Part shown: positions 39,807 to 48,144 of the stretch, piece after piece
Position numbering within the stretch: position 1 is the first letter of the stretch
How the letters are laid out: each line of letters begins with the position of its first letter
Origin: an uncultured Eubacteriales bacterium
GTDB lineage: Bacteria; Bacillota; Clostridia; Oscillospirales; Acutalibacteraceae
Reading direction: 5' to 3'
Assembly (NCBI GenBank): GCA_934488615.1
Contig: CAKSSJ010000012.1
Span: 1 to 54,286 of the forward strand
DNA length: 54,286 bases
The notes under the pieces: model-generated
The model's database searches: none
Told to the model about the DNA's origin: nothing
The model's input: the letters and a program-made list of their open reading frames with translations, nothing else
Program-made: the position numbers and the translations under genes

Positions 39807-40715
39807 TTATGCGGCTTTTTTCTTAGCCGCTTTTTTCTGTTGTCTTTTTTCCTTTCGCTTCTGCCACTCCTCGATTGGGAATGCGCCCGAAACATAGATC
39901 ATCGTGAGCATTGCGAAAATGAAAGCCTGCATACATCCGCTGAAAATGTCGAAATACAGCGACAAGATCGCAGGTAAACCGATCTGGAACAGCGGAAATT
40001 CACCGATTTTACCGGGTATCCAGCTCAACAAAGCGTGCGACACAGCCTGCAAGCCTGCCGCAACGAGAGCGGAAATAACCGAACCCGAAAGCACGTTGCC
40101 GTAATGACGGAACGACATTGAAACGGGAGTTGCAAACTCACTGATAACGTTGAACGGTGTCAGCACGGGAACAGGCTCGGTGAAGCTCTTGAGATAATTG
40201 AGGAAGCCGCCCTTGAGCTTGTAGTGCGTTATAAGTATGAAAACTATAACCGCCCAGCCTGCAACGACGTTGATATCCGACGTCGGCGGAAAAATTCCGA
40301 GCATTGACGAAAGACTCGAAAAAGCCGAAAGCGCCATAATTCCGCAGACGAACGGCGAAAATTCCTTGAAATATTCGCCCATGTTGTCTCTGACAAGATC
40401 ATCGGTCTTTTCAACAATCCATTCCGCTATCGCCTGCCGCTTCGATTCGCATTTTTCGGTCAAGCCGTGCGTAAAGAAAAGGCAGAGGAAGAAAAGCGAT
40501 ATCATGATAAGCCATGTATTGACCTGACTTTCCGTTATCGGCAGATCCTGTATCGGCATATGAATAGTAAAGAAGATTCTCGCACCGGCAATTGCAACTC
40601 CGTCCGCAGCGGGCTTCGTCATGACCTGCAATGCCATTGCGCCGACGAGCGGCAAAATCATCATAAGTATCAGCAAGGCATCAACAAGCTTGAAGCCTAT
40701 GCTTTTTTTATTCAT
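39807..40715 (-). CDS. atpB: Fo ATP synthase a subunit
   Basis: 302 residues, five to six membrane helices. Conserved helix-5 region SMSFRHYGNVLSGSVISALV contains the essential Arg facing the c-ring, and helix 6 reads IFSGCMQAFIFAMLTMIYVSGA. The C-terminus is very lysine-rich (KRKEKRQQKKAAKKKAA), an uncommon extension. It lies 20 bp upstream of atpE. Confidence 0.95.
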   Translation of the reverse strand: MNKKSIGFKLVDALLILMMILPLVGAMALQVMTKPAADGVAIAGARIFFTIHMPIQDLPITESQVNTWLIMISLFFLCLFFTHGLTEKCESKRQAIAEWIVEKTDDLVRDNMGEYFKEFSPFVCGIMALSAFSSLSSMLGIFPPTSDINVVAGWAVIVFILITHYKLKGGFLNYLKSFTEPVPVLTPFNVISEFATPVSMSFRHYGNVLSGSVISALVAAGLQAVSHALLSWIPGKIGEFPLFQIGLPAILSLYFDIFSGCMQAFIFAMLTMIYVSGAFPIEEWQKRKEKRQQKKAAKKKAA

Positions 40716-40745
40716 TCGGCAACACCTCCGTGTACGAATTATACA

Positions 40746-41129
40746 TCAATCGTTACTTTTAAACAACGGCCTAAAAAGAATTGCTATTCTTGGGAAAAGG
40801 AGCGGCAAAAGAACTGCGATTGGGTTAAAGCATTTTAAAATGCAGCCCACGGCGGCAAAAGCCACAAGCATAAGAGTTCGCATGGACTGCGAAAGCTTTA
40901 CCTTTTTCTTTGCGTCCTTTTCTTCAAGCAGTACAGCTTCCTGAACCGTATATCCCATCAGGAAAAAATTGAGCACAGCCGCAGTAAAGCCGAGCAAATT
41001 GCCAAGCACTACCTTGTAGCTCCAATAGCCGAGAATGAGAAATACAAGCTCCATGACTGCGCTGAATATCAGAGTAAAGGCGGCAATGAAAAGCGTTTCC
41101 TTTTTTACGGTCGCATCAATCTTTTGCAC
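40746..41129 (-). CDS. atpI: ATP synthase protein I (AtpI-like)
   Basis: 127 residues with four hydrophobic helices; helix 2-3 region ILGYWSYKVVLGNLLGFTAAVLNFFLMGYTVQ is typical of AtpI/UncI-type proteins thought to help c-ring assembly or ion supply. The frame opens at a GTG that abuts the ribosome site; the GTG at 41127-41129 lies 8 nt after GGAGG and is taken as start. First gene of the operon. Confidence 0.82.
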   Translation of the reverse strand: MQKIDATVKKETLFIAAFTLIFSAVMELVFLILGYWSYKVVLGNLLGFTAAVLNFFLMGYTVQEAVLLEEKDAKKKVKLSQSMRTLMLVAFAAVGCILKCFNPIAVLLPLLFPRIAILFRPLFKSND

Positions 41130-41155
41130 TTGCGGCACCTCCCATAAATTCCATA

Positions 41156-41174
41156 TAGATAATTTGCTTATCTA
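41156..41174. repeat. Inverted repeat in the atp operon leader
   Basis: TAGATAA-TTTGC-TTATCTA, 7-bp perfect arms between the promoter and the atpI ribosome site. It may be a weak hairpin or a protein site. Confidence 0.4.
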
Positions 41175-41181
41175 ATTTGTA

Positions 41182-41210
41182 ATTATACCATATCTTTTCA
41201 ATAAAGTCCA
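41182..41210 (-). promoter_or_regulatory. atp operon promoter
   Basis: Minus-strand TGGACT (41205-41210), 17-nt spacer, TATAAT (41182-41187), about 50 nt before atpI. Confidence 0.75.
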
Positions 41211-41283
41211 CTAAATAAAAATCAACTTTTGTTAATATTAAGACAATGGCGGACTATTGTTGAAAAACGTCGAATAAGCGCAA

Positions 41284-41315
41284 AACGGACCGTGCCGATT
41301 GGGGTACAGTCCGTT
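41284..41315. terminator. Terminator downstream of the ireB operon
   Basis: AACGGAC and GTCCGTT arms with partial inner pairing (TGTACCCC/GGCACG on the minus strand) followed by TTTTG on the minus strand and AATTTTG on the plus strand. Confidence 0.65.
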
Positions 41316-41328
41316 AATTTTGCTATGT

Positions 41329-41622
41329 TTATTTGAGCGCTCTCTCGAGCCAGATTGTTCCAATATCCATTGCATTGTAAAGTCCGTGCTTTTCGCTTTT
41401 CTTAACTATGCGCTCCTTCGGACGGCAATCCGGGTCTGTGTTGAGGAGCTGAATGAGAACTCTGTCGGGAACCTCAACATCGCCCTGCATCTTTTTGCTC
41501 ATGATCTGGATCATGATAACGTACGGGTCATTCATGTTGCCGTAATAGATCATATTTCCGCTGCGAACAAGAGGCTTACCCCTGTAGGTGAGGAACTGAT
41601 CTCCCTTTTTCTTAACTGCCAT
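41329..41622 (-). CDS. Conserved hypothetical protein
   Basis: 97 residues, basic N-terminus (AVKKKGDQFLTYRGKPLVRSGNMIYYGNMNDPYVIMIQI), no membrane segment. I do not recognise a family. It follows ireB by 15 bp. In many Firmicutes ireB is followed by ruvX and a DUF1292 gene; those are absent here, and this short gene takes that place. Confidence 0.7.
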   Translation of the reverse strand: MAVKKKGDQFLTYRGKPLVRSGNMIYYGNMNDPYVIMIQIMSKKMQGDVEVPDRVLIQLLNTDPDCRPKERIVKKSEKHGLYNAMDIGTIWLERALK

Positions 41623-41637
41623 TTATATCAGCCTTTC

Positions 41638-41883
41638 TTAATCTTTGAGATAATTTTTAACCAAGGACTGGAGCAACTCGTCGCGGTCTATCCTGCGGAT
41701 AAGACTTCTTGCGTTGTTGTGAGTGGTGATATACGTCGGATCCTCGGAAAGAAGATAACCTACGATCTGACTTGTGGGGTTATAGCCTTTTTCACTCAGC
41801 GCATTATAAACGGCTTTTAAGGTCGATTTCATTTCCTTCTCATGGTCTTCTCTTATAGAAAACTGAATCGTTTTATCCGTCAT
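41638..41883 (-). CDS. ireB: IreB-family regulatory phosphoprotein (UPF0297)
   Basis: 81 residues. ALSEKGYNPTSQIVGYLLSEDPTYITTHNNARSLIRRIDRDELLQSLVKNYL is the UPF0297/IreB signature. In Enterococcus IreB is a substrate of the Ser/Thr kinase IreK and restrains cephalosporin resistance. The usual phosphorylated Thr residues near the N-terminus may correspond to Thr2 or Thr6 here. Start at the ATG 41881-41883, 8 nt after GGAGG; an in-frame GTG three codons upstream overlaps the ribosome site. Confidence 0.93.
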   Translation of the reverse strand: MTDKTIQFSIREDHEKEMKSTLKAVYNALSEKGYNPTSQIVGYLLSEDPTYITTHNNARSLIRRIDRDELLQSLVKNYLKD

Positions 41884-41911
41884 TGTAAACACCTCCGCTT
41901 AGTTTCATTTT

Positions 41912-41940
41912 ATTATATACCAAAACGCGGAATATAACAA
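41912..41940 (-). promoter_or_regulatory. ireB promoter
   Basis: Minus-strand TTGTTA (41935-41940), 17-nt spacer, TATAAT (41912-41917). Confidence 0.75.
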
Positions 41941-41985
41941 GTAGAAAAATGAAGATATTTATAAATTTTTTGTAAACATACCGAT

Positions 41986-42804
41986 TTACTGTGCCCTAAC
42001 ATATGTTACGGACACAGATTCTGCGTTCTTCTGAATGAGTGTAAGCTCCGTTTCGCCTATATCGGCTATATATGTGTTTGAGACGGTAACTCCCGCAACG
42101 CCGATATAATAGATTCTTATTTCGCATTTGCCGTTTTCATTTACCGTTATTGAATATGTGCCGTCGGTCGAAAATCCGACAAGTGATATTCTGACCGTTG
42201 AATCGTCAATAAACTCATATCCCGAAGCCGAGCTTAGCTTTGAGACCCATTTTCCGCGGAGAGCTTCGGCATATTTTGCGGCATCACCGCTCAGAGCGGT
42301 TGATTTTTCGGTTTTCGGAACGGTCGTTTTGGGCGCCTGCGTTGTTTTTGCCGTTGTCAATTCGGTTTCATCGGTTTTAACAAGCGTAAAGTCGAATGAG
42401 CCCTTTGTGTCCTTGAGCGTAAGCGTATCCTTATCCTCATTAAGCGACGCTTCAAATGAGCGCTCGATCGAAAGTCCGCCGTAGATATTGCCCTTGACCG
42501 TCAAAGTATGCTTTTTTGAGTCAAGGTCATATTCATCGCTATATGTTCCGCTCGCCGTCTGACCGAGAACAACGACCGTCAGCCTTCCGTCCTCGCCGAA
42601 GCGAACGGAATTTACCTTTGATGCGATAGTCCCCGTCGAGGTATTCTTCCAAACGCCCTGAATGTCCTCGACAAAATCGCCGGCAACCTTTTCGTCCTTG
42701 TTGCCGATCTTGCCCGTGTTGTAGGCATTGATAACGAACACAGCGGTGAATATCAGCAGAGCAGCAACAACGACCGACGCTATGAGCCATTTAATGTATT
42801 TCAT
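41986..42804 (-). CDS. Membrane-anchored protein with two lipocalin-like domains
   Basis: 272 residues: an N-terminal membrane helix (WLIASVVVAALLIFTAVFVINAY), then two related beta-rich domains (about 45-140, VEDIQGVWKNTSTGTIASKVNSVRFGEDGRLTV; and about 180-270, EALRGKWVSKLSSASGYEFIDDSTVRISLVG) linked by a Thr/Lys-rich spacer (TTAKTTQAPKTTVPKTEKST). Each domain begins with the GxW pattern of lipocalin-like/DUF5640 proteins. Function unknown. AAAGGAGGAG 6 nt before the ATG at 42802-42804 fixes the start; the frame upstream runs into a dispersed repeat. Confidence 0.75.
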   Translation of the reverse strand: MKYIKWLIASVVVAALLIFTAVFVINAYNTGKIGNKDEKVAGDFVEDIQGVWKNTSTGTIASKVNSVRFGEDGRLTVVVLGQTASGTYSDEYDLDSKKHTLTVKGNIYGGLSIERSFEASLNEDKDTLTLKDTKGSFDFTLVKTDETELTTAKTTQAPKTTVPKTEKSTALSGDAAKYAEALRGKWVSKLSSASGYEFIDDSTVRISLVGFSTDGTYSITVNENGKCEIRIYYIGVAGVTVSNTYIADIGETELTLIQKNAESVSVTYVRAQ

Positions 42805-42840
42805 TTTTTCTCCTCCTTTTGGGAAGTCGGATGAAATTGT

Positions 42841-42920
42841 TTTCCGTGAAGAATATTCTTGCCTCCCATGCAGGGGAGGTATTGAACGAAGTGAAACGGA
42901 GGGGTTAAAGTCAGATGAAA
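42841..42920 (+). repeat. Dispersed palindromic repeat, type A copy
   Basis: CTTGCCTCCCATGCAGGGGAGG core, TTGAACGAAGTGAAACGGAGGGG tail, then AAGTCAGATGAAA as after the 22213 copy. Confidence 0.75.
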
Positions 42921-42933
42921 TTTTCTGTCTTTT

Positions 42934-42990
42934 TGTAGTAGCAACCATTGTGTCGTCCGCTTTTATTTTCTGCTGTTTTGCCAGCGAAAA
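42934..42990 (+). repeat. Partial element D copy
   Basis: GTAGTAGCAACCATTGTG and GTCGTCCGCTTTTATTTTC match the left part of 22580-22645; the right palindrome arm is missing. Confidence 0.55.
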
Positions 42991-42996
42991 CCTTTC

Positions 42997-43599
42997 TCAG
43001 CCCTCGTATTCGCCGATCTCGATTTTCTCGATAACAACGTCGTCAAACGGCTTGTCCATGAGGTCAACTCTCGTCTTGGCGATATCGTCAACAACGTCCA
43101 TTCCGTCATAGACCTGACCGAAAACGGTGTGCTTGAAATCAAGCCACGGAGTTCCGCCGACCTTTTTGTAATCCTCGATGCACTGAGCCGGAAACATCTT
43201 TTCGCCGATCATTTCCATCTGACCCATGAGGTTGCCGTCAACCGTGCCTGCCTGAACGATGAAGAACTGACTGCCGTTTGTACCGGGGCCTGCGTTTGCC
43301 ATTGAAAGCGCACCTCTGAGGTTATGAAGTCCGAGGTCAAACTCGTCCTCAAATGAACCGCCCCAGATGCTCTCGCCGCCGCGTCCCGTACCTGTCGGGT
43401 CGCCGCCCTGGATCATAAAGTTATTGATAACACGGTGGAAAATAATTCCCTCATAATAGCCGTTCTTTGCATGGGTCGTGAAATTCTCGACCGTTTTCGG
43501 GCACTCGTTCGGGAAAAGCTTGAACTTGATAGTACCCCTGTTTGTTTTCATAATTGCGATCATGTCGCCCTTTGAGGGCATGGAAAGCTGTGAAGCCAT
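42997..43599 (-). CDS. Peptidyl-prolyl cis-trans isomerase, cyclophilin type
   Basis: 200 residues. Catalytic-site segments FHRVINNFMIQGGDPTGTGRGG, LSMANAGPGTNGSQFFI and HTVFGQVYDGMDVVDDI are intact, including the active-site Arg in FHRV. No signal peptide, so cytoplasmic. An insert around 120-150 (GNLMGQMEMIGEKMFPAQCIEDY) is longer than in the smallest cyclophilins. Own promoter at 43631-43659. Confidence 0.95.
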   Translation of the reverse strand: MASQLSMPSKGDMIAIMKTNRGTIKFKLFPNECPKTVENFTTHAKNGYYEGIIFHRVINNFMIQGGDPTGTGRGGESIWGGSFEDEFDLGLHNLRGALSMANAGPGTNGSQFFIVQAGTVDGNLMGQMEMIGEKMFPAQCIEDYKKVGGTPWLDFKHTVFGQVYDGMDVVDDIAKTRVDLMDKPFDDVVIEKIEIGEYEG

Positions 43600-43630
43600 A
43601 ATTTATTCCTCCGATTTATTTAATGAAATA

Positions 43631-43659
43631 ATTATAGCATTTCACAGCTTAAAATGCAA
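43631..43659 (-). promoter_or_regulatory. Cyclophilin promoter
   Basis: Minus-strand TTGCAT (43654-43659), 17-nt spacer, TATAAT (43631-43636). Confidence 0.82.
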
Positions 43660-43723
43660 GATACCGATATTTTAAAAAAATGTTGTAACGGAATTCGACT
43701 TATGATATAATTATTTTGTATAA

Positions 43724-44638
43724 TTACAATTTCAAATCATCAAGGCTTTTGAATTCATAACCCTGCTCCCTCGCATAGTCGATAATCCGTGCCATTGCCC
43801 CTGCATTGTCGGAGGAAACGGCGTGCAAAAGTATTATCGCGCCCGGATGCAGACGTGACGTTACTTTTTCAAAAGCATAATCAGCACCTTTCTGAGCCTT
43901 GGTGTCCCAATCGGCATATGAAAGCGACCAGAATACGCTCGTGTAGCCGAGAGAGCCTACAAGCTCGAGCGCGCACTCGGAGTATTCACCCTTCGGGAAA
44001 CGGAAATACGGCGAAGTATAACCGAAATTCGAGCGCAGATAATTGTCGCAGTCCTGAATTTCCTTCGTCATTTCACTGCGGCTTATTTCATCAAAGCTCG
44101 GGTGCGTTGCCGAATGATTCCCGACGATGTGTCCCTCCTTTATCATTCTTGCGATTACCTCGGGAGCGGATTTAAGCTCATCGGCGGTACAAAAGAAAGC
44201 CGCCTTGACATTCTTTTCCTTCAACGTATCAAGAATTTTTTCCGTATAACCATTGTCGTAGCCGCAGTCAAATGTCAGATAAAGTACCTTTCCTTGCGAC
44301 TTGGTATCGTAGGTCACTGCCTTGTAATTCTTGGTTTCAAAAAACTTTTCCGAATCGACGGAAATTTGATGAGGCTGTCCGTCTTTAGCTACGCCGTAGG
44401 AATGCGAAATTTTTGCAGTCGGAAGCCCCCTTGAATTTTCCGGATCTTCGCATTTAAGCGTTACCTGTTCAAGCGCAGGATAGCCCGTATAGGTCGCCGC
44501 CGCTTTCTGCTGAGTTTTTCCGGCAACATTCTCCGCCGTTGTGACCTCGGTCGTCATGCCGTCGGACATATCGGCGCCGCATGAGCACATAAGCAGAAGC
44601 ATTATTACCGATAAAATTATTGATATTATTCTTTTCAA
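43724..44638 (-). CDS. PdaA-like polysaccharide deacetylase lipoprotein
   Basis: 304 residues. Signal peptide with lipobox-like LLMCSCG, then a NodB-type deacetylase domain: VLYLTFDCGYDNGYTEKILDTL (PdaA has TFDxGYxNG rather than TFDDG), HIVGNHSATHPSFDEIS with the His metal ligands, YFRFPKGEYSECAL and a C-terminal ILLHAVS. PdaA-type enzymes make muramic-delta-lactam in spore cortex. The most likely start is the TTG at 44636-44638, after GGGGTG; a GTG three codons upstream overlaps that site. Only about 40 bp separate it from the divergent subtilase gene. Confidence 0.85.
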   Translation of the reverse strand: MKRIISIILSVIMLLLMCSCGADMSDGMTTEVTTAENVAGKTQQKAAATYTGYPALEQVTLKCEDPENSRGLPTAKISHSYGVAKDGQPHQISVDSEKFFETKNYKAVTYDTKSQGKVLYLTFDCGYDNGYTEKILDTLKEKNVKAAFFCTADELKSAPEVIARMIKEGHIVGNHSATHPSFDEISRSEMTKEIQDCDNYLRSNFGYTSPYFRFPKGEYSECALELVGSLGYTSVFWSLSYADWDTKAQKGADYAFEKVTSRLHPGAIILLHAVSSDNAGAMARIIDYAREQGYEFKSLDDLKL

Positions 44639-44679
44639 TATAATCACCCCATACTATTTTTACCGACGGAAGTGATATT

Positions 44680-46488
44680 ATGAAATTTAAAAAAATAATT
44701 TGCATATTGATGACAGCCGTGCTTGTTTCGGTAGGTCTGCCGTTCTCTGTCTCTGCCGCAGAGGCGATCACAGCAGATTACATTGAGGATGAGATTGTCT
44801 TTGAGTACACTCCGCCGTCATCTTCGAGCGGCATCCGCCGCGCGGTGTCAAGCTTCCGCTCACAGCTCACTGCCCTCGGAGTTACTGAGCTGACTGAGCT
44901 TGAGAGCTATGAGGATACGCTCAGCACCCTTTCCGCCTCGTCAGAGCCGACAACCTATGTTGCAAAGATCAGCGGCGACGTTATTAAGACCTGCCGCGAA
45001 ATAAAAAAGCTCAGCGGAGTGAGCTATGCCGAGCCGAACTATATTCTTGAAACCTGCGGCTACTCGACACCGCTTGAAATTAAAAACAATACCAAAAACT
45101 ATGTAAACTACGAAAAATGGTACCTTGACACTGTCATGAATGTTCCTGCGGCGTGGGAAAAACATCAAACAAGCGGCGAGGGCGTTACAATTGCCGTAAT
45201 AGACAACGGCTTCAACCTCAGCGCGACCGATTTCCCCGTCAATCTTTGGGATGACGGCAACGGAAACCACGGCTGGAACACTGCAAGCAACAGCAGCGAT
45301 ATCAGCCCGTCACTGCATACCGACGGAACCGAGCTGACCGACAGCGTTCACGGCACGAATGTTGCAGGAATAATCGGAATGGCATCAAACGGCAGTAATT
45401 TTCTCGGAGCCGCCTTCGGCGCTGAACTTATGCTTATAAAGGTCGCCGAGAGCCAATACCTTTCAACCGACACCAAAACCAAAATATCGAGTGCGGCTGT
45501 TGCGAGCGCGGTAGACTATGCCAGAGTAAACCATGCCGACGTCATAAGCATGTCGCTCGGAGTAAATAATGTTTATCCAATGGTAATAAGAACCGCAGTT
45601 GACAAGGCATTCGCTAAAAACATCTGCATCTTCGCCGCTGCAGGCAACAACGGACTGGGCACAAACACTCTGCTCGCCTACCCTGCCGCCGCAAGCAACG
45701 TAATCGGTGTTATGGCAAGCAGTAAAACCGATCACGGAATTTTGACGGATTTTTCAAACTTTGACGAGCATAACGGGCAGTATTATGACATTGTTGCCCC
45801 GGGAAACGAGATCGTCGGATGCGGTCTCGGAACCGGTAAATTCTCTGTCATGAACGGTACATCTCAGGCAACGCCGCTTGTTGCCGCGTGCGCGGCGCTT
45901 TACATATCCGTACATAAGGACGAAACCGTTGATGAGATCTACAATGCTATCCGCCATTCCTCGACAAAAACCGCAACCTCAAATTCCGATACCTCACCCT
46001 CGGAAAACTACTCATACAGCATGCTTGACGCGGTTGAATTGCTCGACTTTGAATCAATCAAGCCTAATATTGAATACAATCTGCTGACAACAGTCATTCA
46101 CGACCCGGGAACAGACTTCCTCTACGGTCTGGAGGAGGGCTATTTGGACATCGCAAACTATGTCACCGTTGAGGAAGGAACAGGTACCTCCGAGTTCATT
46201 CCCACAGCAAACGGAAACGGAACCGACTCCGTTTTGAAGGTTTACACACCCAAGGGCGAGTATTTCAAAACGATCACGGTGACTATCTTCGGCGATGTAA
46301 ACGGAGACAGCATTGCGGACGGAATGGACGCGGTGATCATGAACTGCATGAAGGCAGGTATGCTTGACACCTCCTATTGCGTTGAATATGCCGCCGACGT
46401 AAACTTTGACGGTCAATTGTCAAATGATGATATTGAAACCGTCATCAATAAGGCGATCGGACTTGACTTTATTTCGCAGATCCGATAA
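44680..46488 (+). CDS. Secreted subtilisin-like protease with dockerin-like C-terminus
   Basis: 602 residues. Signal peptide 1-26, an I9-like propeptide region (about 35-125, VAKISGDVIKTCREIKKLSGVSYAEPNYILE), then an S8 domain with catalytic Asp175 (IAVIDNGF), His224 (SVHGTNVAG), oxyanion Asn near 323 (AAAGNNG) and Ser395 (NGTSQATP). The last 60 residues have two dockerin-like calcium repeats (FGDVNGDSIADGMDAVIMNCM and YAADVNFDGQLSNDDIETVI). A dockerin suggests docking on a cohesin-bearing surface protein. GGAAGTG precedes the ATG. Confidence 0.93.
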   Translation: MKFKKIICILMTAVLVSVGLPFSVSAAEAITADYIEDEIVFEYTPPSSSSGIRRAVSSFRSQLTALGVTELTELESYEDTLSTLSASSEPTTYVAKISGDVIKTCREIKKLSGVSYAEPNYILETCGYSTPLEIKNNTKNYVNYEKWYLDTVMNVPAAWEKHQTSGEGVTIAVIDNGFNLSATDFPVNLWDDGNGNHGWNTASNSSDISPSLHTDGTELTDSVHGTNVAGIIGMASNGSNFLGAAFGAELMLIKVAESQYLSTDTKTKISSAAVASAVDYARVNHADVISMSLGVNNVYPMVIRTAVDKAFAKNICIFAAAGNNGLGTNTLLAYPAAASNVIGVMASSKTDHGILTDFSNFDEHNGQYYDIVAPGNEIVGCGLGTGKFSVMNGTSQATPLVAACAALYISVHKDETVDEIYNAIRHSSTKTATSNSDTSPSENYSYSMLDAVELLDFESIKPNIEYNLLTTVIHDPGTDFLYGLEEGYLDIANYVTVEEGTGTSEFIPTANGNGTDSVLKVYTPKGEYFKTITVTIFGDVNGDSIADGMDAVIMNCMKAGMLDTSYCVEYAADVNFDGQLSNDDIETVINKAIGLDFISQIR

Positions 46489-47355
46489 TCAGTTGCCGAC
46501 AAGCATCATCATTTCATCGACGGAGATATTCGGCTGAAGCGCCCTGTTTATCGCCATGCCGACAAGCTCTGCGGCGCGCTCGATAACAATATCAATCTCT
46601 CTCGGAGTAATTATCATATTCCGATTTTCCTTAGAAATATCGCTCTTTGAGCCTGTCAGGTCATTGACGAGGGTTTCCACGTCAACGACTGTAGGCACAC
46701 CGACGGAAATAACGGGAATCCCTATCGAACGCTCGGATATTTCCTTCCTTGCGTTGCCGACCCCCGAGCCCGGGATAATTCCCGTGTCGGATATCTGAAC
46801 GGTGGTTCCGAGCCTTGAAAGACGTCTTGCGGCGAGAGCGTCAACGACTATCACGGCGCACGGCGAAACCGATTTTGCAATTCCCTTTATTGATTCCGCC
46901 GCCTCAAGCCCTGTTCTTCCGAGAACACCGGGGACAAATCCCGCAACGCTCCTCAGCTCTCCGAGCCCGATTTCTTCCGAGAGGGATTTATCTATATGAC
47001 GCGTTGCAAGCACCATCGAAGCGCTCTTCGGTCCTACGGCGTCGGGCGTGATCTCGGTGTTGCCGAGCCCTGCAACAAGCACGGCTCCGCTCTTCGGAAT
47101 AAGTGAGCGCAGCTGTTTTGCAATCGCCTCGATCGTTTCCTCGTCGTTGATGGGATTTTTCATCAGCTGAGGGATTTCGGCGGTTATATACGTTCCTATC
47201 GGCTTTCCGAGAGCCTTGCTTCCGTTTTCATTGAAAATCCGAATTTTTGTAAAGCTGACATTCCCCTCGGAGAACTCACTGCTTTCCACACCGTCGGGCT
47301 CTTTTTTGCCGAGTAATTCACGTTTTTCGAGTGCAAGATCGGTTCTGAACTCCAT
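46489..47355 (-). CDS. gpr: Germination protease GPR
   Basis: 288 residues; aspartate-like endopeptidase that degrades small acid-soluble spore proteins during germination. RTDLALE at the N-terminus, SFTKIRIFNENGSKALGKPIGTYITAEIP, LVAGLGNTEITPDAVGPKSA, VVDALAARRLSRLGTTVQISDTGIIPGSGVGNARKEIS are strong signatures. The ATG at 47353-47355 with GGAG 9 nt upstream is chosen over an earlier TTG inside the ribosome site; this leaves only two residues before FRTDLA, matching the family's short propeptide. Its stop directly abuts the subtilase stop. Confidence 0.96.
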   Translation of the reverse strand: MEFRTDLALEKRELLGKKEPDGVESSEFSEGNVSFTKIRIFNENGSKALGKPIGTYITAEIPQLMKNPINDEETIEAIAKQLRSLIPKSGAVLVAGLGNTEITPDAVGPKSASMVLATRHIDKSLSEEIGLGELRSVAGFVPGVLGRTGLEAAESIKGIAKSVSPCAVIVVDALAARRLSRLGTTVQISDTGIIPGSGVGNARKEISERSIGIPVISVGVPTVVDVETLVNDLTGSKSDISKENRNMIITPREIDIVIERAAELVGMAINRALQPNISVDEMMMLVGN

Positions 47356-47423
47356 TTCAAATTGCTCCAATCAAAATATTTGAAAAATTATCCGTCTTTT
47401 TTTAATAAAATATCAAAAAACAC

Positions 47424-47452
47424 TTGCATTTTTCGCGTTTTAATGATATCAT
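47424..47452 (+). promoter_or_regulatory. rpsT promoter
   Basis: TTGCAT (47424-47429), 17-nt spacer, TATCAT (47447-47452), 40 nt before the ATG. Confidence 0.7.
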
Positions 47453-47491
47453 AACTAACTGTGTAATGCATTTATTAAAGGAGGTGCAACA

Positions 47492-47746
47492 ATGGCAAAC
47501 ATCAAATCAGCTAAGAAAAGAGTGCTTGTAAACCAGACCAAGGCTGCACGCAACAAGTCAAGAAATTCTGCAATGAAGACCGCTATCAAGAAGGCTCACG
47601 TTGCTGCTGAGACAAATGCAGCGGACAAAGAGGCAGTTGTAAGAGCTGCTATCAAAAAGGTAGATCAGGCTTGCGCAAAGAACCTTATTCACAAAAACAA
47701 CGCTGCCAGAAAGAAGTCAGCTCTTGCTAAGCTTCTTGCAGACTAA
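47492..47746 (+). CDS. rpsT: 30S ribosomal protein S20
   Basis: 84 residues. ANIKSAKKRVLVNQTKAARNKSRNSAMKTAIKKA at the start and VDQACAKNLIHKNNAARKKSALAKLL near the end are typical of bS20, which binds 16S rRNA helices 9 and 44 early in assembly. AAAGGAGGTG is 5-7 nt before the ATG. Monocistronic with own terminator; it lies beside gpr as in many Firmicutes. Confidence 0.98.
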   Translation: MANIKSAKKRVLVNQTKAARNKSRNSAMKTAIKKAHVAAETNAADKEAVVRAAIKKVDQACAKNLIHKNNAARKKSALAKLLAD

Positions 47747-47763
47747 TCTGAATGCGGCATAAC

Positions 47764-47786
47764 GGACGGAATTTTTCCGTCCTTTT
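47764..47786 (+). terminator. rpsT terminator
   Basis: GGACGGAA-TTT-TTCCGTCC, a perfect 8-bp stem followed by TTTTGTTTTTTT. Confidence 0.9.
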
Positions 47787-47842
47787 GTTTTTTTACAAAC
47801 AAATTCTTTTGTGTACAATCCGTTAATTTATCTCAAAAGGGC

Positions 47843-47871
47843 TTGACTTTATTTTGTGCTTATACTATAAT
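47843..47871 (+). promoter_or_regulatory. Promoter of the 64-residue membrane protein gene
   Basis: TTGACT (47843-47848), 17-nt spacer, TATAAT (47866-47871). Confidence 0.85.
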
Positions 47872-47902
47872 TAGGAAAATAAAACATTTGGAGGTTTTTA
47901 CT

Positions 47903-48097
47903 ATGTGCGATGTTATAAAGAAGATTTTTAAGGTAGTTGGCATTCTTGTTGCTATCGCAGGCGCTGTTGCAGGCGTTTATTATCTTGTAACCAAGGTTCT
48001 TCCCTGCAAGAACGAGGTTGCCGATGACGACGAGAGCGATTACGTTTCATGCTCATGCTGTGAGGCTGAGGAGCCTGTTGAAGTAGAGGCTAAATAA
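47903..48097 (+). CDS. Small membrane protein with acidic Cys-containing tail
   Basis: 64 residues: a short basic amphipathic start (CDVIKKIFKVV), one transmembrane helix (VGILVAIAGAVAGVYYLV), then an acidic tail with CSCCEAEE. No named family recognised; such small proteins are common in Ruminococcaceae. GGAGG lies 7 nt before the ATG, and the extra upstream frame runs through the promoter. It has its own promoter and terminator, so it is a genuine independent gene. Confidence 0.85.
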   Translation: MCDVIKKIFKVVGILVAIAGAVAGVYYLVTKVLPCKNEVADDDESDYVSCSCCEAEEPVEVEAK

Positions 48098-48114
48098 ACA
48101 AATTTATAAAAACG

Positions 48115-48144
48115 GGAGTAAGCGTGAATGCTTACTCCTTTTTT
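48115..48144 (+). terminator. Terminator after the small membrane protein gene
   Basis: GGAGTAAGC-gtgaat-GCTTACTCC, a perfect 9-bp stem followed by TTTTTT; the T run touches the convergent spoVAE stop. Confidence 0.9.

Noticed and set aside
47356..47460. Sigma-F/G promoter before gpr
   Set aside because: AT-rich words such as GGATAAT exist but no pair with correct -35 and spacing fits well enough to claim.
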